Origin: Clostridium sp.
Lineage (GTDB): Bacteria > Bacillota > Clostridia > Clostridiales > Clostridiaceae
Assembly (NCBI GenBank): GCA_022773025.1
Contig: JALEZF010000016.1
Location: 1-64,000 of the forward strand
Direction of reading: 5' to 3'
Length of the DNA stretch: 64,000 bases
Shown: piece by piece, positions 27,652-35,269 of the stretch
Position numbering within the stretch: the stretch's first letter is position 1
Layout: each line of letters starts with the position of its first letter
The notes under the pieces: generated by a model
The model's input: only the letters and a program-made list of their open reading frames with translations
Told to the model about the DNA's origin: nothing
Database searches by the model: none
Made by a program: the position numbers and the translations under genes

Positions 27652-28263
27652 TTATGCAGCAATGCTGCTTTCTGTATTAGATTTAAATTTCTTTGTTATA
27701 AAGTTTATAGTATTTATTATTACAAATAATGATAGTAGAGAGTAAACTGAAATCATAAAGTTCTTGCTTATTACACCTGATCCAACAACAATCATTCCAT
27801 CTAGGATGAATAATATAATTGGAAGCTTCACAAACTTTACTACCTTATTTATAAGCATGGCTGCAAGGTCTGTTCCTCCGGTAGCACAATTTCTAACTAT
27901 GGCAATTCCTATAGCTGTTCCTACTAGAAGTCCACCTATGATTCCTGCTATCAAAAGATTATCTGTGATATGAAGTTCTGGTATAAGCTTTAAAAATACA
28001 GGTGACATTAAAGTTATATAAAGGGTCTTTATACCAAAACTCTTTCCTAAAAATATGATTCCCATTATTAAAAGTGGTATTGATATAGATAATGACATTA
28101 CTTCAACAGGTATTCCTGTAAAGTTACTTCCGATTATAGAAGCTCCAGTGATTCCACCTGGTGCTAAATTGTGCTCTTTAAAAAAGAAATTTACCGCCAT
28201 AGCTGTAAGAATGCTGGACATGGTTATCCACAAATAATCTTTTATTATTTCTTTATTTTTCAT
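27652..28263 (-). CDS. YitT family membrane protein
   Basis: About 203-aa membrane protein with five or so hydrophobic helices and the YitT motif HNLAPGGITGAS near residue 31 and RNCATGGTD near 125. The cytoplasmic DUF2179 domain of full-length YitT proteins is missing; the protein stops after the last helix, as in the short clade. Function of the family is unknown. Start placed at ATG 28263, which has AAAGGAG; the frame continues eight codons upstream without a site. Confidence 0.82.
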   Translation of the reverse strand: MKNKEIIKDYLWITMSSILTAMAVNFFFKEHNLAPGGITGASIIGSNFTGIPVEVMSLSISIPLLIMGIIFLGKSFGIKTLYITLMSPVFLKLIPELHITDNLLIAGIIGGLLVGTAIGIAIVRNCATGGTDLAAMLINKVVKFVKLPIILFILDGMIVVGSGVISKNFMISVYSLLSLFVIINTINFITKKFKSNTESSIAA

Positions 28264-28285
28264 GATTTTCTCCTTTGCTAATAAC

Positions 28286-28312
28286 AATAACCAGTATTAA
28301 ATACTGGTTATT
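28286..28312. repeat. Perfect 13-bp palindrome before yitT
   Basis: AATAACCAGTATT (28286-28298), one base, AATACTGGTTATT (28300-28312). It lies between the epimerase stop and the yitT ribosome site. There is no T-run, so operator or mRNA-processing hairpin is as likely as terminator. Confidence 0.6.
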
Positions 28313-28326
28313 AAATGAATTTTATA

Positions 28327-29043
28327 TTACTCTAATCCTAATTTTTCTACTGCTGCGTCGATTGCTGCTCTGCATTCCTTAACGCCTTCAGCTATTCCTT
28401 TTTCACATCTGAATATAGCTGATGAAAGAACGATAACGTCTGGGTTACATGCTATAAGCTTTTCCATATTGTTTACACGAAGTCCTCCGTCAATAGCAAG
28501 CTCACATCTTGGATTCTTTTCGTCTATCATCTTTCTAGCTCTGTTAACTAGGTCTACAGCACTCTTTCTCCATCCCCAGTTTTCTTGTCCATCTGTTTCG
28601 TCAACTCCATGAACAACGATGTGTAATCTATCTATATCATAGATTGACTCTTCTACAAAGCTTAGTGGAGTGTAACATCCGATTGTTAAACCAATCTTTA
28701 TTCCAAACTCTCTGCAGTAGTTAATGATATATGCTAGAGGTGCTCCTATGAATTGCTCTGCTGGAATTATAAGCATATCACATCCAACCTTAGCTAACTT
28801 TTCTATAAATAATCTATCACATTCTCTAGTGTATATGTGGCACTCTATTGGCTTATCTGTAACTGGTCTTATACCTTCGATTATTTGGTGACCACCCATA
28901 AGTTGCATGTTTCTTAAATCATACATGTCTGCTGCATCTGAGTGTACGTAATCTGCTCCTGCATCTGTAGCTTCCTTTACTACCGCTGCGATGTTTCCAT
29001 AGTTAACGTGTGCAAGTCCTGCTGCTATTTTTATGTGTTTCAT
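28327..29043 (-). CDS. Ribulose-phosphate 3-epimerase-fold sugar-phosphate epimerase
   Basis: TIM-barrel epimerase of the RPE/AlsE superfamily (238 aa). Metal ligands are recognisable: HSDAAD (about 34-39), ECHIYT (about 67-72), and Asp of AIDGGLRV (about 184). The amino end (AAGLAHVNYGN) and the HSDAADM loop differ from the conserved ILSADF and HxDxMDG of housekeeping Rpe, so it is more likely a pathway-specific epimerase than the pentose-phosphate enzyme. ATG 29043 follows AGGAGG. It has its own promoter with a TTACC-N10-GGTAA element that is also found before the dipeptidase-PTS operon. Confidence 0.8.
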   Translation of the reverse strand: MKHIKIAAGLAHVNYGNIAAVVKEATDAGADYVHSDAADMYDLRNMQLMGGHQIIEGIRPVTDKPIECHIYTRECDRLFIEKLAKVGCDMLIIPAEQFIGAPLAYIINYCREFGIKIGLTIGCYTPLSFVEESIYDIDRLHIVVHGVDETDGQENWGWRKSAVDLVNRARKMIDEKNPRCELAIDGGLRVNNMEKLIACNPDVIVLSSAIFRCEKGIAEGVKECRAAIDAAVEKLGLE

Positions 29044-29196
29044 TTTAAATTCCTCCTATATACTAATTATTATTGTTGTTATTTATTCTTATATTTTTGA
29101 TTACTTCATCTTGTTGAACTGTTTTCTTAGCTTCTTTTCATACTTATCTTACACTGGCTAAACCCCTATCGTCAATGGGTCTTGGCCCTCCTTAAC

Positions 29197-29222
29197 TTAC
29201 CTTTATATTGTGGTAAATTATA
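29197..29222 (-). promoter_or_regulatory. Epimerase promoter -10 with TTACC-N10-GGTAA element
   Basis: Minus-strand TATAAT (29217-29222) with TTAATA 17 bases upstream. Directly downstream of the -10, TTACC (29197-29201) and GGTAA (29212-29216) form an inverted element with a 10-base spacer. A roughly 165-base leader follows, containing an imperfect hairpin (about 29146-29182, GGCCAAGACCC and GGGGTTTAGCC). Confidence 0.5.
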
Positions 29223-29261
29223 ATGGTATATATTAGTTTTATTAAAATATTATTCTTTACA

Positions 29262-29302
29262 ACAAAAATAGACCCAGACCGCTTGTACAGTCTGAGCCTA
29301 TT
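29262..29302 (-). terminator. Terminator of PTS gene
   Basis: Minus strand AATAGGCTCAGAC pairs with GTCTGGGTCTATT (two G-U pairs) and enters TTTTTG, 20 bases after the PTS stop. Confidence 0.85.
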
Positions 29303-29321
29303 CTTGTGCTTAAGGAATCTA

Positions 29322-30941
29322 TTAATCCATTCCTAATTGTTCTTTAACTTTTGCTGCTAAAGTTATTACGTGAGGTCCATATATTACTTGTAGAGATTTC
29401 TTTCTTCTTACAACACCAGTTGCTTCTAATTCATTTACCCAAGTGTTGTCATCAGCAGTTTTTTCTGCATCATTAAGCTCTACTCTTAATCTTGTAGCAC
29501 AGTTTGTAACATTTACTATGTTCTCTGCTCCGCCAAGGCCTTCTATGATTCCAGTAATTAATTCAGAATTATCGCTAACAGTAGCTTTTCCTTCTTCTCT
29601 TGCTTTGTACTCTTTTTTGCTATATAGTTTAACATCTTTATTCTCAGTTCTACCTGGAGTCTTGATGTCAAATTTAACTATAACATATTTGAATAAAATA
29701 TAAGCTACTATGAAGAATACTGGTATTAAGTATAATAATGACCAAGCATCAACCTTCTGTGGCTGTAATAAGTTAGGGAACATATTTCTAAATGATTCTC
29801 CCATTATTGAAACCTTTGTAGCTTCAGTTGCAACATAAGTTAAACCTGCTAGTGGAACGTATGCTAGGAAGTATAGTAATGGAGCTACGAATAAGAATGT
29901 ATACTCGATTGGCTCAGTAACACCAACTAACATAGCTGTAACGATTGCTGGTATTAATATACTTGCAGCTTTTTTTCTGTTCTCTGGTCTTGCAGTTTTA
30001 TACATAGCTAAAGCTGCACCAGGAAGTATTGCAAAGTGTATTAGTAGACGTCCTGTTGTAAAGTTACGTACTATATAAGATGTTGTATTTGGGTCTCCCA
30101 TTTGAGCAAGCTTTATGTTATTTACTCCTTCGTAAATAACTCCAGCTATCTCCATGCTTCCACCAACTTTAGTGTACTCGATTGGGAATGCTATTAAGTG
30201 ATGTATTCCAAATGGTAATAATGCTTTATCTGCCGCTCCGAAAGTGAATGTTCCAAGTAATCCACTTGATCCTATGAAGTTACCTACTGATGCAAGTGCA
30301 CTTCCTATATAAGGCCATACGAAATACATGAATAATCCTAAAGGTATTGCTACTAAGAATAACATTATTTGAACAAATCTTGGGCCTGAGAAGAATGATA
30401 ATGCATTTGATAATTCCTTCTCACAATATTTGTTATGTACTAAGCTTGCTACAAATCCTGATATTATAGCTCCAAATATGCTGCAATCGAAAGTAAATAT
30501 TCCTAAGAAAGTAGTATAAAGTGCGCTTTTATTCATTGCAGCCTGTTCGCTAAGACCTGCCTGCATAAATGCTTCTGCTGTTGCAGTTTGTGGATTTATT
30601 CCATTGATTCCAAGTAAAGTGCTTATTACTGTGTGCATAGCTATGAATAATACTAATCCACCAAATGCACCCCATCCTTTTTCCTTTTTAGATAAGCCAA
30701 ATGCTATACCTACTGCGAAGAATATTGGTAAGAATCTCATTACCATAAATCCTAAATCGTTTATTACTTTGAAGAATGAGTGAAGCATTCCTCCCTCTGT
30801 TATAAGCCAGCTAAGTCCTAAGGCTCCTACGTTTTCCATGTTTACAAATGCTGATCCAAGTCCTATAAATACCCCTGCCACAACAAGTAGTATAACTGGT
30901 ATCATCATTGCTCCTGATATAACCTGTAGTTTATCTTTCAT
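29322..30941 (-). CDS. PTS transporter subunit IIBC (glucose/maltose superfamily)
   Basis: Membrane sugar permease and phosphotransferase. The IIC domain (about residues 1-430, roughly ten helices; FGAADKALLPFGIHHL) is followed by a linker and a IIB domain with phosphocysteine in VTNCATRLRVEL (about 484). There is no IIA domain in the protein or nearby, so it must borrow one in trans. ATG 30941 follows GGGAGGAG; the longer frame to 30992 overlaps the upstream peptidase and lacks a site. It is 17 bases after the M20 dipeptidase gene, on one transcript. Sugar specificity not visible; alpha-glucoside or amino-sugar types are closest. Confidence 0.87.
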   Translation of the reverse strand: MKDKLQVISGAMMIPVILLVVAGVFIGLGSAFVNMENVGALGLSWLITEGGMLHSFFKVINDLGFMVMRFLPIFFAVGIAFGLSKKEKGWGAFGGLVLFIAMHTVISTLLGINGINPQTATAEAFMQAGLSEQAAMNKSALYTTFLGIFTFDCSIFGAIISGFVASLVHNKYCEKELSNALSFFSGPRFVQIMLFLVAIPLGLFMYFVWPYIGSALASVGNFIGSSGLLGTFTFGAADKALLPFGIHHLIAFPIEYTKVGGSMEIAGVIYEGVNNIKLAQMGDPNTTSYIVRNFTTGRLLIHFAILPGAALAMYKTARPENRKKAASILIPAIVTAMLVGVTEPIEYTFLFVAPLLYFLAYVPLAGLTYVATEATKVSIMGESFRNMFPNLLQPQKVDAWSLLYLIPVFFIVAYILFKYVIVKFDIKTPGRTENKDVKLYSKKEYKAREEGKATVSDNSELITGIIEGLGGAENIVNVTNCATRLRVELNDAEKTADDNTWVNELEATGVVRRKKSLQVIYGPHVITLAAKVKEQLGMD

Positions 30942-30958
30942 TTGTTTCTCCTCCCTTT

Positions 30959-32314
30959 TTATCTGTATGATAATAAATATATGGCGTTGCAATATATTTC
31001 TATTGCCTTTTCAAGTGTTTCTATTCTTATATTTTCATTTGCTTTATGTGAATTTGGAACATCTCCCATTAAAGTTGGTCCAAATGCTACACCTTCTTTT
31101 AAAGTTCTGGCATAAGAAGCCGCTCCTTTACTCAAAAGTTCTGCTTCTTCTCCCATGACCTCCTTATATGCAGCCCTCAAAGATTTTATAAGCTCACTTT
31201 CAGGGTTTACATAAAGTCTATCAAGTTCTTTAGTTATTTCGAAATTCAAATTATTTTCCTTCGCTATCCTTACAAAAGTATCTTTAACCTTTTCTTTTTC
31301 AATACCCCTTGGATATCTGAAGTCAAATTTTATACTAAAATCCTCTTCCCTAAAAAATAAATTCATAAGACACATGGTGGTACTTCCCATTTCTTCGTCT
31401 TCCACATGAAGTCCTATACTCTCACCATAAATAGAATCTATAAAATAATTCTTTAATATATCTCTAAGTGTTTTTCCTTTGCTATTTAGTTCTTTTATCT
31501 CACACAAATCCTTACCAAATTTGAATGCAGAATTTTCTCCTCTTTCAGGATGCCTTGACAAAGCGCTCTTGCCCTCATAGATAACACGAACTTTATTGTC
31601 ATTAAGCTCTATAGAAGAAGCTCTTTTCAATAATGCTCTAAGCTCTTTTTCATCTTTTGTTACAAACTCTGCCTCTATAAAGTCACAGACAAACCCTTCT
31701 TCATCTTTACTGCAAACATTAAAAAGATTGTGTTTGTTATCATTTTCTGTTACATTTTCATATCTGTATGAGTAATACATTATTCCTTTTTCACCATTTA
31801 CAATTGGAAAATCTCCATCAGGAGAAAATCCATATACTGGTTGAGGATTCTTTGAAAAATAATATTTCATACATTCCCAAGTGGTTTCTTCTGCACCACC
31901 AACTATAATCCTAATTTTTCTTTTCATATCTACATTTAATTCTTTTAAAATTTTCACAGCATATAAAGCGGCAAGTACAGGCCCCTTATCATCGTTTACA
32001 CCCCTGCCATAAAGGAATTCATTTCTTTTTTCCATTTTGAAGGGATTGCTATGCCATTGATCTGGATTAAATATAGGTACAACATCTAAGTGACCTAATA
32101 CTCCTATAAATTCATCACCTTGGCCTATTTCAGCATGAGCTGCATATCCATTAAAATCTTCAGTTTTAAATCCTTCTCTCTTAGCTATGTCTAAGAATTC
32201 ATCAAAAGCTTTTCTTATATTCTCTCCAAAAGGTGCTCCTTCTCTTTTAGTATCTAAATCTCTAATAGAAGGAACTGACACTAACCTTTCTAAATCTTTT
32301 ATGAGATAGGGCAT
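30959..32314 (-). CDS. M20 dipeptidase-like protein with altered active site and unclear start
   Basis: PepV-like protein (451 aa from ATG 32314). Metal motifs are present (GHLDVVP, GRGVNDDKGP, GGAEETTWE, SPDGDFP, NSHKANE), but the lid-domain histidine of PepV (SAHGSTPEKG in the copy at 14368) aligns with leucine here (SALSRHPERGENS), so catalysis may be impaired. ATG 32314 lacks a ribosome site. The frame is open about 18 codons upstream with PepV-like sequence and a GGGAAGG site, but no ATG, GTG or TTG. First gene of the operon with PTS IIBC, behind a CRE-bearing promoter. Confidence 0.75.
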   Translation of the reverse strand: MPYLIKDLERLVSVPSIRDLDTKREGAPFGENIRKAFDEFLDIAKREGFKTEDFNGYAAHAEIGQGDEFIGVLGHLDVVPIFNPDQWHSNPFKMEKRNEFLYGRGVNDDKGPVLAALYAVKILKELNVDMKRKIRIIVGGAEETTWECMKYYFSKNPQPVYGFSPDGDFPIVNGEKGIMYYSYRYENVTENDNKHNLFNVCSKDEEGFVCDFIEAEFVTKDEKELRALLKRASSIELNDNKVRVIYEGKSALSRHPERGENSAFKFGKDLCEIKELNSKGKTLRDILKNYFIDSIYGESIGLHVEDEEMGSTTMCLMNLFFREEDFSIKFDFRYPRGIEKEKVKDTFVRIAKENNLNFEITKELDRLYVNPESELIKSLRAAYKEVMGEEAELLSKGAASYARTLKEGVAFGPTLMGDVPNSHKANENIRIETLEKAIEIYCNAIYLLSYR

Positions 32315-32414
32315 ATTTTCTTTTATGAGTTCTTTTAATTTTACCTTATCTATAATAGTATCGACATCCTTCCCTTTAATATTTCAAGAAATTAGCTTTT
32401 CAGTTCATGTATTA

Positions 32415-32485
32415 ATTATAAATGAGAAATATATCGCATTTCAACGTTTACACTTGCTATATTGATTACCATAATGATATGGTAA
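32415..32485 (-). promoter_or_regulatory. Promoter with CRE and TTACC-N10-GGTAA operator for dipeptidase-PTS operon
   Basis: Minus strand TTGAAA (32439-32444), 18 bases, TATAAT (32415-32420). TGTAAACGTTGAAA (32439-32452) matches the catabolite-responsive consensus TGWAANCGNTNWCA at 13 of 14 positions and overlaps the -35, as expected for CcpA repression. Further upstream, TTACCATAATGATATGGTAA (32466-32485) is a perfect 8-bp inverted repeat with a 4-base centre, in an activator position. The rest of 32315-32652 has no ORF apart from the in-frame extension of the peptidase. Confidence 0.65.
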
Positions 32486-32652
32486 CTTTCATACACGAAA
32501 ATAGTTTTTAATATAATTCACTTTTAGACTTCTCTAGATCTTCCAGTCCTTCTTATGTTAATTTTATATAATTTACTACAAATTGTATTACTTTTCCTAT
32601 AAACATGATATCTATTGTTAGTATATTTTTTTACCATATAGGAGTGTACATT

Positions 32653-33009
32653 ATGTTTTTCAACATGAATGAATTAATATTAGCCTTAGGCATGGCATTA
32701 GATTTTGCTGGAAGAGTCTCATATATTAATGAGCTTGAGCCTTCTTCTCATGTAAATATCGCATATAAAAATCTGTTCAATCATTCTTTGAAATGCGGAT
32801 ATATATCTATGGAACTTTGTAATGGATTAGCTCTAGACTCAAAAGATACAAAGGATATTTATATTGAAGCTATATTACACGATATAGGAATAGCTTCAAA
32901 CCATAATTACTATGTGGAAGGAAGTAATTCTAGCTTTATACCTGACCACTGTATTTCTGGTTCTAAAACCATCGATACCTTTCCTAACAGTTCAAAGCAA
33001 AGAGAATAA
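32653..33009 (+). pseudogene. Truncated HD-GYP-type phosphohydrolase
   Basis: 118-residue amino-terminal piece of an HD-GYP signalling protein. The HD motif is there (FNHSLKCGYISMELC, then AILHDIGIA), but the frame stops at 33009, and the second half containing the GYP motif is gone; intact relatives are several times longer. ATG 32653 follows AGGAGTG. The 3' end abuts the end of the convergent capA, consistent with loss by deletion. Cyclic di-GMP hydrolysis is unlikely in this state. Confidence 0.7.
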
Positions 33010-33026
33010 AATCTCAGTATTTTTCA

Positions 33027-34247
33027 TCATTTTATATTTATAACATTCTTTGTATCCTCACCAAGTATTCTTTCTGTATCAGCTATAGATTTTTGAACCC
33101 TTTCAAAAACATCCTCAGATAAATTAAATTTCTCTTTATCACTTATAGCTTCATCTATAGGAATTATTCTATGAACAAATAGTCCAGATTCCTGCTTTTC
33201 TCTATAAACCCAAGTAGGTATTATCTCATAATCCTTTATCTCAACTTTAGAGTCCTTTTTTAAATTAATTTTCAATATATACCCATCTTCTGTCAATCTA
33301 TTTTTCAATTCCTCGTAACATTGATTAGATAAAAAATTACCCTGTGAATATGCAACCAGTGTATTCTTGTCCTTGCCCTTTATGACCTCACATGGTTGAA
33401 TTACATGGGGATGCCCCCCTAGTATCAAATCAACTCCAAGCTCATTTGCCTTTTTAGCTATATCTTGTTGATATTTTGATGGTTTCGTATCATATTCATT
33501 TCCCCAGTGTATTTCAAGAACTATAAACCGTGCTCCTTCACTTTTCATAGAATCTATATTCTTTTTCATATCTGAATAAAGATTTGTAAGGTCATTATAA
33601 TTAAAGGTGTTTACCATAGATTCTATTTCTTTGGAAATAGGTATAGAGTTTATGGCCTTTTTTCCCTTTTGTGCTGGAGTTTCATAAACATAGGACATGA
33701 AACCTATCTTTATATCATCAGCTTCAGTAATCAGATATTTTTTATAAGAAGCATCCTTCTTCACTCCTACATATTGGAGGCCTTGCTCCTCTGTGACTTC
33801 CATAGTTCTCTCAATGGCCTTAGCTCCTTTATCTACAATGTGATTATGTCCATAGTTTATAATGTCAATTCCACTGTTCTTTATATCCCTTAAAGCTTCA
33901 TCTGGAGTATTAAATAACGGAAATCCACTATAGCTCCCCCCTCCAGCAAATACAGTTTCAAGGGTTCCAATACTTATATCGCTTTTACTTAAAATATCTT
34001 TAATATACTCAAAGGACTTTGAAAAGTCGTAGGTTTTGCCATCCTTTGCTCCATCTATTTGGCTCTGATGAAATATTATATTTCCGACGGAAGTTAGTGT
34101 TACTACGTTTTCCTCCCTGGCTTCATAATTTTTATTTTCTGCTTCTACTGCTTTTTCCCTATATAATTGACTAGTATATGTATATCCAGTGGCTGTCCCT
34201 AAAATCAAAAATCCTGCTACACTAAGTAATTTAATGTATTTTTTCAA
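33027..34247 (-). CDS. CapA/PgsA family metallophosphatase-like membrane protein
   Basis: Exported protein anchored by one amino-terminal helix (LLSVAGFLILGTATGYTY) with a CapA domain: SVGNIIFH, NYGHNHIVDKG, EIHWGNEY and LGGHPHVIQP are the usual metal-site segments. CapA proteins act in poly-gamma-glutamate or capsule metabolism, but single genes without pgsBC, as here, have unknown substrates. TTG 34247 is chosen because GAGGTGG lies six bases upstream; about 406 aa. Convergent with the broken HD-GYP gene. Confidence 0.82.
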   Translation of the reverse strand: MKKYIKLLSVAGFLILGTATGYTYTSQLYREKAVEAENKNYEAREENVVTLTSVGNIIFHQSQIDGAKDGKTYDFSKSFEYIKDILSKSDISIGTLETVFAGGGSYSGFPLFNTPDEALRDIKNSGIDIINYGHNHIVDKGAKAIERTMEVTEEQGLQYVGVKKDASYKKYLITEADDIKIGFMSYVYETPAQKGKKAINSIPISKEIESMVNTFNYNDLTNLYSDMKKNIDSMKSEGARFIVLEIHWGNEYDTKPSKYQQDIAKKANELGVDLILGGHPHVIQPCEVIKGKDKNTLVAYSQGNFLSNQCYEELKNRLTEDGYILKINLKKDSKVEIKDYEIIPTWVYREKQESGLFVHRIIPIDEAISDKEKFNLSEDVFERVQKSIADTERILGEDTKNVINIK

Positions 34248-34425
34248 ATTAACCACCTCACTTTTATACTTACAATTATAACCAATAATCAACTTTTTTT
34301 ATAACACCTTCTTAAATTTTCAGAAAATAAATACGATATTTTTCTAGATAAGCGGCTTAATTTGCAAATTAGAAGTTCAAAATTACTTTTAAAAATTTAA
34401 TAGCTACACTCATTTAATGCACAAC

Positions 34426-34472
34426 AAAAGGTCGAGTAATACTCGACCTTTTTAGTAATACTCGACCTTTTT
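34426..34472 (-). terminator. Terminator with tandemly duplicated arm
   Basis: AAAAGGTCGAGTA/TACTCGACCTTTT hairpin (34426-34452) directly after the hydrolase gene. The 19-base unit AGTAATACTCGACCTTTTT occurs twice in tandem (34435-34453 and 34454-34472), giving two alternative 5' arms for the same hairpin. Confidence 0.85.
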
Positions 34473-34477
34473 CTATT

Positions 34478-35254
34478 CTATTTATTTATCATATCAAACA
34501 CAGCTTTTGAAATTGCTCCTATGGTTTCTCTCCCATCTTTATTGGTTGAATTATCTTTAGTCAATACACATATTATATAGTTTTGTTTTGGATGATAAAC
34601 TATTCCAACATCATGCTCAAGCTTATCTAAATCCCCAGTTTTATGTGCTATTAAAATTTCATCTGGAAGATATAGATTTAATCTTCCTCCAACCTGTTGT
34701 CTCTTTAATATATCTATCATTACATCACTATATTTACCATTTACCAACTTACCATCATAGATTAAATATAATATTCTGCATAGATCCTTGGCACAAGTTG
34801 TATTTTCTCTTCCTTGCTTAACTGCTTCTGAATCCATCATTTTTCTTCTTAGTCTCGTACTCTTAAGGTTTAGTTCATCAGCCATGATATTGATGTTATT
34901 AATACCTATCATATCTATAAGCATGTTTGTTGCCGTGTTATCACTTAATATTATCATAAGAGTTATGATTTCTTTTAATGTAAATTCATGTCCACAATCA
35001 AGCTCCTTTAATATGCCGTCACCTCCGCATTTGCATTGCTCTTTAAGCTCTATAATATCATCTAAAGATCTCTGTCCATCATTAACCTCTTTCATTATTC
35101 TTGACATTATAAGCAGCTTTATTGTGCTAGCAGATGGAAATATCATATCTTCATTTATCATGATTTCCTTGTCACTACCCAAGGTCTTAATTGCTACAGC
35201 CACATCCCCCTTATTGATATCTATTATATTTTGTATTTCACTTTTTAAATCCAC
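34478..35254 (-). CDS. Class A beta-lactamase-fold serine hydrolase, no signal peptide
   Basis: 258 aa with the full set of penicillin-recognising motifs: SxxK in SASTIK (Ser43, Lys46), SDN in LSDNTATN, a Glu-containing loop (RENTTCAKDL) and KTG in AHKTGDL. The start is GTG 35254 after AGGAGG, and no export signal precedes the domain, so it appears cytosolic. It is 15 bases after the transporter gene, on one transcript. An amidase or peptidase on an imported small molecule is more plausible than antibiotic resistance; substrate unknown. Confidence 0.82.
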   Translation of the reverse strand: MDLKSEIQNIIDINKGDVAVAIKTLGSDKEIMINEDMIFPSASTIKLLIMSRIMKEVNDGQRSLDDIIELKEQCKCGGDGILKELDCGHEFTLKEIITLMIILSDNTATNMLIDMIGINNINIMADELNLKSTRLRRKMMDSEAVKQGRENTTCAKDLCRILYLIYDGKLVNGKYSDVMIDILKRQQVGGRLNLYLPDEILIAHKTGDLDKLEHDVGIVYHPKQNYIICVLTKDNSTNKDGRETIGAISKAVFDMINK

Positions 35255-35269
35255 AATTCCAACCTCCTA

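Noticed and set aside
29146..29182. Hairpin in the epimerase leader as a preQ1 or other known riboswitch
   Set aside because: Only one imperfect stem is visible and no conserved core of a known class; no relation between ligand and gene.
34435..34472. Tandem repeat as a minimal CRISPR array
   Set aside because: The two 19-base units are contiguous with no spacer and belong to a terminator hairpin; no cas gene is present.
34478..35254. Secreted beta-lactamase resistance gene
   Set aside because: No signal peptide or lipobox, and it is cotranscribed with a permease.
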